Shown here: positions 11,340 through 23,000 of the stretch, piece after piece
How positions within the stretch are numbered: the first letter of the stretch is position 1
How the letters are laid out: every line of letters begins with the position of its first letter
Source: Halicephalobus mephisto
Lineage: Eukaryota; Nematoda; Chromadorea; Rhabditida; Panagrolaimidae
Length of the DNA stretch: 64,000 nucleotides
NCBI GenBank assembly: GCA_009193035.1
Contig: SWDT01000006.1
Coordinates: 1-64,000 of the forward strand
Direction of reading: 5' to 3'
Made by a program: the position numbers and the translations under genes
The notes under the pieces: generated by a model
Database searches by the model: none
What the model was told of the DNA's origin: nothing
Seen by the model: only the letters and a program-made list of their open reading frames with translations

Positions 11340-12372
11340 ATGCATTTTAATCATTGGTCTCATTGTCGTCAAGAGTCCTATGTAAGATGTTGAAAAGCAA
11401 CAGATTTGTAATCTTTTGAATCTAGTTAATAACAACCTATAGATAATGGAACTTCGATTTATCATTCTCAATCACAGTATCCAGTTCCTCCTGAGCTCTC
11501 TTCAACACTTCTGGATCGTTCAGAAGGTAGATAATAGCAAACTGACACGTAGTAGCTGTTGTTTCCATGCCAGCAATCCGGAGATCGAAACAGATGTTTT
11601 TGAGCTGGACATAATAATAGTTATCTTTGTGAGGTCCTTGAATCTTCTCCTGACGTCGGATCTCTTTCAAGAATGCCTCACAGACATCTGTTGTCTCAGA
11701 ATCAAAATCAATATTTTTGTCGTGTTCTCTGATCTGTTATTCGAAGAAATCAAAAATCTTGCCATTGAGATGAACTGATTTTTCAAAGTATCTTTGGAAA
11801 TATAAGAAATTCTTCAATCACGAAAAGTTCAGGTAGAGAATATTCGGAGGTCTGTTCAGATGGATGAAAAGGTCTTGAATGTCCTGTTTCAATTTGAGAA
11901 ATTGTTCTAACTTGGAGCCTTCAAAACTACTCAAAAAGGAGATTATTGATGATGGATCCGATACAGATGTCGAATCTTGGGATAATGTCGCATATCCCAG
12001 CTTTTTCATCTTCTTCTAGTTTTTTTAAAAGGGATCCAACTTCTACTGGAATCTAAAATTTAAATAGTAATTAATATAAATTCAAGCATTCCTGACCTTT
12101 TCTTGCATCAGATTCTTTCCAAATCCGAAATCTCGAAGGACTTGGAGGGTGAATCTTCGCTGCTCCCGCCACTTTTCTCCATCAACATCAATAATTCCGT
12201 TGATTCCACCACGAATAACGTTTAAATGTTCAACAAATTGATATCTCCCACTGAGAGCTTCAGCGTGGTCCTTGACAAAAGCCGAATGAATCAGCTTGTA
12301 ATCGCAAACGGCAACAGTTGGAAGCTCTCCAATCCAGGTAGTGAATATCCCATTGTACTTTTTAGATCAATT
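11340..12372 (-). pseudogene. Cytochrome P450 pseudogene (nematode CYP2-clan type)
   Basis: Minus-strand blocks read as a P450 in the correct order: KKYNGIFTTWIGELPTV (near 12360), GIIDVDGEKWREQRRFTLQ (C-helix WREQRR, near 12175), a good donor and intron near 12050-12100, FDICIGSIINNLLF, FEGSKLEQFLKLKQDI, then the I-helix oxygen-binding motif AGMETTATT (near 11570), NDPEVLKRAQEELD, and the K-helix side block IQKITNLLLFNILHRT. It is disabled several times: an in-frame stop just before the KKYNGIF block (12367-12369), a frameshift and stops between NNLLF and FEGSKL (near 11935), and TAG codons at 11437-11439 and 11422-11424, the second where the family has Glu. The haem-binding C-terminal part is absent. 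A weak N-terminal remnant may extend to about 12600. Family membership is firm; the subfamily is not. Confidence 0.85.
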
Positions 12373-14688
12373 CAAGAGAACCTGATGTTTCAGATTTTGG
12401 GAGATAACAGAAAGTACATTTTCAAGAATCGAAAAAAAAGGACTTGGAAGGGAATTTTTCCTTGTCCAATAACAGTTGTTGAATAATGAAAGTCTGAGAG
12501 TTATGAGAAATAACTCGATTATCATAAAGCAAAAGTTAACAAGTTGTTGCGTCAGGTGCAAATAACCCATTTCTAATGGGACTGGAGAGTGAACAAAGTT
12601 CAACAGATTCGGCGCAAGTTGATCTCAATAACATGAAAGGCAAAAAAATTATGTGAAATTGCACAAGAAATAAAGATCAAAACACGAGATTTGAACTGGA
12701 TAAAATGATCAAAATGTTCCGCTTGATAATTTTAAGTCATTCTACTTCTCTCCGCACCTTGTTGTTAGAGCTTTTATGAAAAAAACTACTTTTTGATTCG
12801 AGCAGGAAATATTGGAATAGAATAATCAAGTCTATAAATTTCGAATGTTAGGCCAAAATCAGATGTTAGCCATCAGAACTCAGAAATTCGGATTCTTGAA
12901 CTCTACATATCCAGATTGTATAGATCAACTCCTAGTTCTGACTTTATTCGGAATCTACGGTTCTGATTACTTCATGATAGGTAATTCTTGCTTATATGTA
13001 AAAACATCTAAATTTCTGTGTAAAAAATGTACAAATTCATATAAAATGCGTCTTAATCTTACACTTTTGTATCTGAATTTATTCAACTTTAATACTTATT
13101 AATGAACGATATTACAAAATTCAAATACATCCGAATCAACGTTACTGTCATCCAGATTGATCCATCAAGAATCATGATCATTGCCGAACACTATACTTGC
13201 CATAAAAATTTGACACTGGACTTTGAGTTTTGTTTAAAGTCTTTGAGATTTCACTAAATGTACGGAAGGTTTTGTGGATCCCATAGCATTTGTTCTCAGA
13301 AAGACATTCAAAACCTCTGAGTTCTTCTATGAATTTCCAACAATAATATTGAATAGTTTCGATAGAAAAATGGGCAATTGAATACAGTGGAACCTCATTA
13401 ATGTACCATCAATAGGCGCGACCCCTTTGTAAAAGCAACATTTCTCCCATCTCTTCGGGTTGCATTTAAGGAGGCTTAACTGTATTAAATTCAACGGTGT
13501 ATAACACTTGTAGTTTTTTATTCAAACACACGAATCGCTAAATTAAAAAATAGGTCCAAAAAATCTTAATAACTTGAGTGTCATCCTATCTTATCAAATC
13601 TCTCATTGGCTGTTAAATAAATAAGCTCGTAGCTATCGACTGATATATGAAGCACTCACATCTATCTATTATGAGTTGAGATATGACAAATTCCATACAT
13701 ATCCCAACATCATCTCTATCACTTTCTTAAATTGCTTCAAATAAGGAACTTGATCCACTTCAGGTTAAAATGAAACATTGACTACCCACATACTAAGTTG
13801 AAAAATTCACAGAAATGTTATATATGGTTGAAATCAACATTCACAAACCTACTAAAGACTACCAGAGTTACAGCTGGAACTGGAAGTATTAACTTTCTTC
13901 CTTTGTAGAAGAAGTTGAAAGGACTTCTTTTATGCCTTTTGAGCACTATTTGATAGGAAAATTGTCGAGCTTCCAATACAGAATCATGGAAATATTTCCT
14001 TCAACGTGCTTGCAAGGTCTTAGAATACATCAACTCCTTCTCATCGAATCAGTTTTATGAATTAGCTTCCAATTTCCATTTCTTGTTGTATTTACTGACA
14101 AGCAATCTGTTGAAACTGGAGAAAGATGATATATGTGAGCCGGCTCAATATATTGCTACTTTTGATAGAGTTGGAGATGCAAGGTGATCAGAATGAAATG
14201 AAAACTAGATGGTATTGATGGATGTGCAGACACAATATGTGGTAACTTTCAAGTATTTGGCATTTTGAGAAATAAATAAATTTTAAAATCTACGGCAAAT
14301 ACAGCCAAAGGCCAGAATTACACTAACTGTACTTTCAAAATACCGAACTACACAATGACTGCACGATATGTAGATTTTCTGTGGCTTAAACATAATATAA
14401 TAACTTTATAAATTCAATTTCCTTATGGCTGAAACATGCTGTTAAGTTATAACCTTAGAGAAATACAGTAATTTTTTTAATTTGGAAGGACCAAAATTGT
14501 CCTCGTGGGCAGATCAAAGATGCCATCAATAGTTATGGTAACCAATGATGTCACTGATAAAGAGTTTTCGGATGAGGCGAGGCGATCAACAAAGCGAATG
14601 GCGCTATTAATTGGTGATAAGATTGTAAAATAGGAGTGCTGCAGATTACCTCTTGGGTGGAGTTGGAGAACAAAGTTTAAAATTTGGG
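12373..14688. other. AT-rich stretch, no supported gene
   Basis: Apart from a possible degenerate P450 N-terminal remnant at 12373-12603 on the minus strand, I see no exon-like frames. The plus frame at 12845-13102 has no recognisable product. Confidence 0.45.
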
Positions 14689-14696
14689 TATTTATA
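14689..14696 (+). promoter_or_regulatory. TATA box of the vWA-like gene
   Basis: TATTTATA lies 38 nt upstream of the chosen ATG at 14734. No splice-acceptor-like site lies between them, which suggests a directly initiated, non-trans-spliced message with a short leader. Confidence 0.5.
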
Positions 14697-14733
14697 CAGT
14701 GCCAGGAAGAACAAATCGTCGATTGGAACAACA

Positions 14734-15855
14734 ATGATTTCCAGCTTTCTCGTGATTCTTCTCGTTGGAGCATGTGCCGGCCTGCAAATGAAGCCGGTAA
14801 GGCCTGGCAGACATCTTCAGAAAGACGTACCAATGGCTACCGTACCCCGACAAAACTTGGTGAATATGACTGGAAATGAGATGTTGCCTCAACAAAACTT
14901 GGCCAATATGCCCAAAAACATGTCGATACCTACCATGCCCACCATGCCTCCATCAGCAAATTCAACAAATATGCCTGGAAACATGACGATGGCTACTCCA
15001 TCTCCTCCGTTGAATGTGACAGCTACCCAGTCTGGAAATGTCACTTATCCATCGTGGACCATCACAACCCCCGCCCCCGGCAACAGCTCTTGTGGAGGAA
15101 TCATCTTCGTAGAGCAGATGACTCGGGATATCACAACGACGAGGAAACAGGACTTCTTCAATATAACCAAAGCCTTGGCAAGTATGCTCCATACTCAAGG
15201 AAAGTGGAATTCTTATTCTTACGCTTATACCCAGTTTGGAAGCATGGTGTACAGAAGAATGAATATCACGGACTACTTCGATTTTATGAGGGATGTGAAT
15301 CAGGCTGAATACAACTTCACAGCTTCGAACCTACCTAACGGAGGTTACACCTATCTCGCCCCGTAAGTATTAGAAAATTTTTCTTTTGTAAAAACGTCTT
15401 TAATTCTGATTTATAAATTCAGAATCTGTAGTTGCATCAATCTGGAAGAAATGGAATATCCATAATTCCAGATTGATGTTTTGAAATACAGTAACGATGA
15501 TTTGTAGTAATTTATCATTACTCTCTTTGAAGGTTTGTTTTCCAGGATGCTCACTCAAATCCTCAACTTCTTCAAATACAGTTACGGTCAACGATTTTCC
15601 GTTCTCCTCATGGGGGAGGACTCCGTCATTCGGGACCCTACTGACGCTTACACTGTAGCTCAGTCCATCGCTGCATACAACGCTAACATCTACGTCCTCG
15701 ACTACAGCCAAGGAGCCATCCCAATAAGCATCTGGCCTGCTTTAACCAACAACAAGCCTTTCCACATCATGAACGGTGCAGCACTCACCACGGAAGAGAT
15801 TATCAATCAACTTGATGACACTCTCTTGAGCGATGTCTTGGATGGCAACTGTTAA
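14734..15855 (+). CDS. Secreted vWA-like domain protein (312 aa)
   Basis: There are two exons, 14734-15362 and 15546-15855, joined across a 183 nt intron (donor GTAAGT, acceptor TTCCAG); 939 nt closes in frame. The ATG at 14734 starts a signal peptide (MISSFLVILLVGACAG). An in-frame ATG 27 codons upstream lies before the TATA box and is not used here. Residues about 20-115 form an Asn/Met/Pro/Thr-rich linker with many N-glycosylation sequons. Residues about 118-290 look like a von Willebrand factor A fold: a hydrophobic strand GGIIFVEQM, a GGYTYLAPML segment where vWA domains place their metal-binding Thr, FSVLLMGED, and NANIYVLDYS. The usual DxSxS metal site of the first strand is replaced by EQMTR, so metal-dependent binding is doubtful. 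Nematode secreted vWA proteins are common and mostly uncharacterised. The ligand is unknown. Confidence 0.8.
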
Positions 15856-16629
15856 GAACTTGAAGAGATAAAAACTGAAGTAAATTTCTTTAAGTAATGG
15901 AGTTTAACTAATCTTTTGGCCAAAAGTTATTATAAATATAATTCAGAGAGTTTATGTTGTCCTTGGTTTCCATTCTATAAGATTCTGAAGGTCTTTTGAT
16001 ACGTAGTAACTGTTTTTATATATTCTAAATTTCGAGAAATTGTATAAGACATTGACACAGTTTATGTTAAAATCGGCATTTCGATTGAGTCCTATAATTT
16101 CTTATTCTAATATGTCTTGTAATCTTAAATCAGAATGCATCAACTCACAAAACCCCAACGATTATTGCTAGAGTATAAATATTCTTTAATCTCCTTGATC
16201 ATTCATACTCAAAGTTGTCTGTGAGCCTCAACATTGTTCTTTTGATTTATTCTTCTCTGACCTGCACTGAGTAAACCAGATCCACTACATGTTTCCATCC
16301 AATTATGATTTTAATAATTTAAATTACGATAGATTCTAACTTTCTTTTCAAAGATTTTAGTGCTACTCATTCATTTAACAATACTAAACCTGGAGATCTT
16401 AGACATCCATATGTTTTAAAAACTTTATTTATTTCTTTAATTTAAATTTTTTAAAGGAAATCTCTACTGTATATTCTAATAACAGTAATTATTGCAAATC
16501 CATGTTAAAAAGTAGTTTCAAGTTAGAATGTAAATAAAAATAAAATATAAACATTGATCTATTTGAAATTATCAAGATATGAAGTTTTTATTATTTTAGC
16601 TTTCGAATTAAAATCACTGATTTCTAACC

Positions 16630-17211
16630 AAATTTCAAGTTATGGTGGTACAGTTGGAAGAATCAGATTGAACATAATTAATGTCTGTCACTAAAAAGTC
16701 ACTTAATTGGGATTCTTCAAGTTTTGTAGTCGGTAGACGATAAATTCATTAAAGATTCTCTTAGGTTTGACTACAGACACTTCTAGAACAGAAAATCCCC
16801 TTAATTGAGATCGTGATCCCCAAGCAAATATACAATGAGTTTGAACTACAGTTGATTATAGACATTTTTAAATTCGAAACTGTTTGTTATTTGTTAGAGG
16901 TAGATGGATGCGGGTTTGTTTATGTGATGCACAAAAGAATCCAACAAAACTAATGTCTAGAGTAAAAATGACAAAAGGAAATGTTTATTTCCAAAATATT
17001 ATTATCAATTAGAAAAGGAACAAATTTAAAAGAAATTAAATTATTTGAAATTTCATATTAACAGGCTGTCTCCTAAAAAACTACAGTTGACAGAAATTAC
17101 GTCGACGGATGCTTTGTTCTTTCGGAGCACTGAAATTACACGAGTTAATAATTTACAGTTGAAATTTGATTTAAAACCTCTTGAAGGTAAAGTGGAACTG
17201 ATTTTAAAATT
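16630..17211. repeat. Dispersed repeat, family 1, copy B
   Basis: This is the same-orientation partner of 7348-7976. Shared blocks include GATTCTCTTAGGTTTGACTA, CACTTCTAGAACAGAAAATC, CGTGATCCCCAAGCAAATA and the near-identical core near 16915-17063. Homology stops at about 17211, where family 2 homology begins within roughly 15 bp, so the two families abut here but not at their other locations. Confidence 0.75.
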
Positions 17212-17224
17212 TTTGTGAATTGGA

Positions 17225-17900
17225 TTATTTCTACTATTGATGTAGTTTTAGCTACATTGAATATCGTCAACGCGAGAAACGTCATTAAAAAAGCGGTTTG
17301 CTAATACAAAATTTTATAGTCTTATTATTGGAAATTTTTCATTCCTGTTTTTAGTTTTAATCCCCTTGTAGTTTCATAATAAAATGGATATTTGATGGGA
17401 ATTTGAAACTAGCTTGTGAGTATTGGTTATAAGCATATGCAATAACTTTGTTTTCGTATAAATCAATTACATTTTAACAATTTCAGAAACATCAGTTTTC
17501 AGAGTACTCTGTAAGAATACAAGAGCTGACTCCATTCCCCATGTTTTTTAGAAATCAACATCAGTCATTTGAACGGAAAGTGTTTTGTCATTAGAGGATA
17601 AATCCCCGTATTAAAAACAAAAACTAGAGTACATGCAATGATCAGGTTTGGGCCTATTTCAAACTTGTTTAGTTCAACAAAACTAACCAAAATTCAATCT
17701 CTTTCTGGTGTTTACTGAAAAGTGTTTAATATGAGACTTGTTTAGTAAAGTACATGCAAATCACTTTCCTTTTATAAAATTATTGTTAAATCTAGAACTT
17801 AGAAAAATCAAATCTAGTATATCTTCATTGAATAATGAAATAAAATAAAATAAAACTACTTGTTACGTTCCATTTGTTGAGCCATAATGTAAAAATTGAC
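17225..17900. repeat. Dispersed repeat, family 2, copy 2
   Basis: Diverged same-orientation copy of 5383-6060 (see that entry for landmarks). Next to family 1 copy B the order is family 1 then family 2, whereas in the 5-8 kb region family 2 comes first and 1.3 kb separates them. Confidence 0.6.
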
Positions 17901-20001
17901 TTATGGCTGAAATACTGCCAAGTTCTCGTATGATCAAAGCTTACAAATATTACTTTATATCTCTTTGTCTTATTCAGTCACAATTTCAATCTATTCTTAA
18001 ATGATTTTATTTTTATGAGTCTCCTAAAGATAGCATAATCATTCCCATATATTGATTTGACTTAATGAAGGAATTTAATTGTAGCTTCTGAATAAATTGT
18101 AAAGGAAGTTTCAATCCCATCACCAGAACCCCTGATTAGTCTTGCTTCATTCTTATTTCCATTAAATTAAGAAACCATTTACTGGATAAATTTCAACAGT
18201 AGAATGATATGGTTATACGTAATCGTCAGAAGATTTAAAATCCTGATTAGGATAGTAGCCGAGTAAACTAGTTCTGTACTTCATAGAGAAGAATTTCTCT
18301 AATGACAACATCACAAGCTGTGTACTGTACGAGCAAAACAAAAACTAATCTAGAGATAAATTTTCACAAACACGTCCAAAACAATGAAGTGAACGTAAAT
18401 ATTGGAAAAACAATGAATCGATCGCACAATATTAAAAAACAGCGTTCAATTTTCTATTACTGCTGGGAAGTTTGCTGAAAATCTGCACTCATTTCTTCCG
18501 AAAAATATTTACTCATAGTTTTACTCCAGGAATTAAGAATTAAACTCTGCAGCAACTTTGATTAAAATCTTTGTTTTTAAAAATTCATTTTGTGAAAGAT
18601 CATGTTTCCATACTAATCTAAAAATTCCTTCTGTTTAAAATAGTCAACTCTCTGCTCCAAATTTTAGTTTCTTTAACTAGAAATTTTGCGTGATAAAAGT
18701 AGTTTTAGATAGAGTTAAATTTTCCGAAACAAAATCTCGATATATTTCTTATATATTCGCACATAATATTTAGATTTCCGTTAAATTCTTCATTTGGAAA
18801 AAATTCAACAACTCTGGTTTTTGTTTGGACACAAAGTTGATTTTTTTACTACAATTTCTGTGAACTATATTACTCTGCTTGCTTTGTCCATCATTATTTA
18901 TATAAATTCCAAAAAGATAAAATATAAAATCTTTGTCTAAGATGATACTTATCGGAAGGAAGAGGGAGAACATGAATAATTCCATACTGTCATGCATTTC
19001 CAGATGCTGTAAAATTCTTAATGAGGCCAATTTTCTGAGAACGAAAAGGGAATAAAATTATTTTGATAATGCTAATGACTAAAGTTACTACATTGGAAAA
19101 CCACTTTCGAAATAGAAAGTAATAAAGTAGTTGCTTCCATCAGTCTTCATTTTCAGGACCGATATATTGTCAATCTTTCACAAGATCAATCACGAATAAA
19201 TATTCTCTTCAGTAAAACGTCAATAACATGTTTTGAACCAACTTTAAGACATTCCTCATATCTACATTTTGATCTTGAATCTTATAACAAAGAGTGAGAT
19301 TGTCAGCACCTCAAATCTGACAGAAATTATTTCCTTGCAAAAAATTAACAATTGATTCTCCGTAAATTAATAATCAATCTTTATTGTCCAATACCGTTTT
19401 CAATTTAAACAAAAATTTTTACTTTTTCCAGCATAAAATTTAAAACAGACAAAGTGAACTAACCTTCACAATTCCTAGAATCCTGAAAACGATTTTGCGA
19501 GGTTTGAAATGTATTACTAATAGTAAATTCCGTGTTTTTAAAACTGCATTTTTATTCGTAATCTCACAAATGTACTTTGTCCGATAAAAGTTAAAAAGGG
19601 AAACATGTCAGACACTATATAATACCATCCAGTTCAAACGTCTATTTTGAACCGACACAAATGTCATCTGTTTTGGAATTTTTCATACAAAGATGAAATC
19701 AGAAAACACCATTTGACGACATTGCATTCCAATGTCAAGATTTTCAATCAATTTGTTTTCTTTTCTACTTGTTATCATAAACTGAAAGTTCTGATCGGGA
19801 ATGCCAGACTGTTTGTCGAACAAAAGCCTGCATTCCAAAAAGAAAAATTATTTATTGTTCTACATACACTTTCTACAAAACTCTTACCATAAATAGCAAA
19901 CGCTTACAATTAGAAATGATTACAATCGTTGCACGGGTATGTGAAAATTTGTGGCATGCTTATACTAATTACAAATAATGAGAGATCAATACCGTCGGGA
20001 A

Positions 20002-23000
20002 TCAGCATTTAGCGTCGAGAGTCTTCTCCTCTAGATTTTCTTTCTTCTCTCCTTGGTCTCGTTGAGATTCTGCTTCATCCATCGCTTCTTCGTCAACGTA
20101 TTGGTAGTTGATGGCAATGAGGATAAAGATTCCGACGACTATGAACATGAGAAGGGAATAGAAAAAGAACTCCAGAGCTGGCTCGCTGAAGACTCTGGCT
20201 CCAGCGATGGCCATATCGACGACATTTCCCGCAAAGGTTGTCAGAAGCCACATGGCTTGGAGAACTGACTTCATGTTCGGAGACGCTTGGGAGTAGGAGA
20301 ACTCAAGTCCGGTGACACTAAACAGAACTTCCCCGAGAGTGATGACGAAGAACTGAGGGAGTTGCCAGAGAACATTGACCGAGTTTTCCTGGACTACTCG
20401 GCGGATTTCTGTGTCTGCATCATCGTCACCAACGTAGAGCACATTTACTGCTCCTGTTTTGGCTGTGAACTTTCTAAAGAAACCAATTTTGAAATAAACT
20501 TTAAAGTTGTTTAGGATCACCTCGAGTGTTCACAGTTTGTGATATTTAGAGAATCGCAAGTGTTTCCATAGTAGATAGTGTAATCCTGGCTGCTGATTAT
20601 AGCAGGTTGAATGCTTATTCTGCTTCCTGTTTCCAGAGTCTTGTGAACACAAAGATTCCCGTTGTTGTCTAAAATGACGACTGTTTTTCCGGCTCCATCC
20701 TGCGGTAGTAAAATCAAATCCGTCTGTCCATTCGTAGCTTTGTCAAGGCTATACGGGAATGTGATAACTTTATCCCCACTGAAATCTGTTGGATTAGTCT
20801 TTGTAAAATGTCACGTGAATTCCACTTTTCATGGTGCTCGTAATCCCCTGTGTTACATCACTCTTTAAAATGCTAATGTTGAACGTTTTTGTTTTTGATT
20901 AGTTTTTCGCAAAAGAACGCCTGCTGAACCAGTTCAAGTTCAATTATCCCATTCGACTTGGTTCACTTACCTCTCTACAAGAGCAAAGGCTGTGCGTTCA
21001 CTTGAGAAATTAAGGAATTCATTTTCGGTCGTGTAAATACCAGCATCGATTTCATTTTTGCCAATAGAAAGGGGAATTGAATCGTTCAGCGTAATGGTAG
21101 GACCAAAGTTCTGAATAAAGACTTTTCCGGAAGGAGGTCTGGGTTCCAGGGTGGCATTGATTCGAAGTTGGAGGAAACCAGCAATAACGAAAGCTATGGC
21201 TGCGAGGACACCACCAGCGGCCATCTTCCGCAACGGAGTGACTTGCACAAACTTTCTCACAAACGGATAAATAAAAGCTTCGAAAATCGGAACCATGATG
21301 AGGACAATGAGGGGATTGAAGGTGGTCATTTGGTCGGGGAGGATAGTGAGGGGTCCGACACGGCCGTCCATTTGGCTTGCTTGGATGACCCATGTACTTC
21401 CTTGCTGATCGAACAGAGCCCAGAAGAACATCACAGGAACAAAGAGAAGACTTACTGCCAGAAGAGATTTGACTCCAGAGATGAGACCATCATTGTATTT
21501 CGGACTGGCGTAGTCCACCCAATGAGCAGCCTTGTCTTGTCGTTTCAACACAGCACTGATTTTCCCTTTCAAGGCATAACCGATACACTTGACGACTTTC
21601 CAAACAACGTTGCCTTTCCCTGGTGGAGTAATCTTATAAAATTTCCATCCACTAAGGAAAATAAGGAAGGCAGCCAACATCAGAACTCCGGGAACTCCAA
21701 AAGCAAGAGGGAAACAATATTGGGATCCGAAACAGGATACTCGTCCTCTCAATATCGGGGTCAGGATGATAGCCAACAAGGAACCAGCGTTGATAGAGAA
21801 ATAGAAGAATGAGAAGAACTGGGCTCGCTGATTATGCTGGTGTTCATTGAATTGATCTGCTGCAAAAGCCGAAACACAAGGTTTGATTCCTCCTGTAGCC
21901 AGAGCAATGACGATCAATCCGCTAAAGTCAAAGGCAGAAGCAGCTATGGATCCTATGAAAGGTAGTGCCCCAACTGAGAGGAGAACGTGGCCAAGAACGT
22001 AAAATAAGGACACCTAGAAAGGGGATCTTTCAAAACAACATTCTTAAGGAAACAATGTACCCATAGAATGACTTGGAATCTCCCAAAGTAGTTGTCAGCT
22101 GCAATTGACCCAACAAGGGGGGACAAGTAAGCCATCGAGACAAATCCGTGGTAGAGGAATTTGGCCACGCTGGAATCATCTCATTTTCCTTTTGAGATCT
22201 ACAGTTGGAACCTACCTGTCGTCAAAACCATGTTGGTATTTAAAGTACAAGATGAGAATGGCTCGCATGCCATAGAAACTAAATCTTTCACAAAATTCAT
22301 TCCCGAGCATAAAGAAGACCCCCTTGGGGTAACTCTTGAGACTGGCAATTAGTCCTTGCTCCTCTTCTGGCTCATTTCTGGACCAAGAGGAGGGAGTCCG
22401 AGTAGCTGGAGTCTTGAGGTTGTCGGTGAGATTGGAGGGGGGCAGAGCCCCTCCTTTGCTGGGGGCTACTGCAGCCACGTTGTCGTGAACGTTGGTCCTA
22501 GAACCGGACCTTGAACGGGAGGGGGGACTGTCAATCACGAGAAGCGGCTCTGCTGCCGCCGAAACGTATCTGGCTGACGGACGTCTTTCGTCCTCTGAAG
22601 ACTTTGATTAAAAAACAAACACCAAAAAGTCCTATGAAAAGTCACTAATCGTGATAGAACCACGAAAATCAAAAGTACAAAGAATCCAACCGAGTTCAAA
22701 CCAGTCTTTGAGTCAAAGATTCCGAATCTCGATTTACGCTTGTTTTTATTTGCGATTGAAGTGTGTGATTGGACAAAATTGAGTTCAACAGATTCCAAGG
22801 CAGAAAGAGGTGGAGCCAGGTTCGAACAAATTGACTCGCGTTGGATAAGAACAGGAATCGAAATTCTGCAGGAACCCACGAGCGAGGTAATGCGATTACG
22901 ACAAAAATAAAGTTATATTTGTGCAAATCTGTTGGTTTTATACCTTCAGAAATTAATAATAAAAAACTACATGTAAAAGAAGCAGCAAAATTCTTTGGAA

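Larger units (their letters stand above)
15856..20001. other. AT-rich gene-free stretch
   Basis: No supported gene lies between the vWA-like gene and the 3' end of the peptide transporter gene. The dispersed repeat copies at 16630-17211 and 17225-17900 lie here. The frames at 18770-19030 (minus) and 19647-19892 (plus) have unrecognised, low-complexity products and no splice or codon support. Confidence 0.5.
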
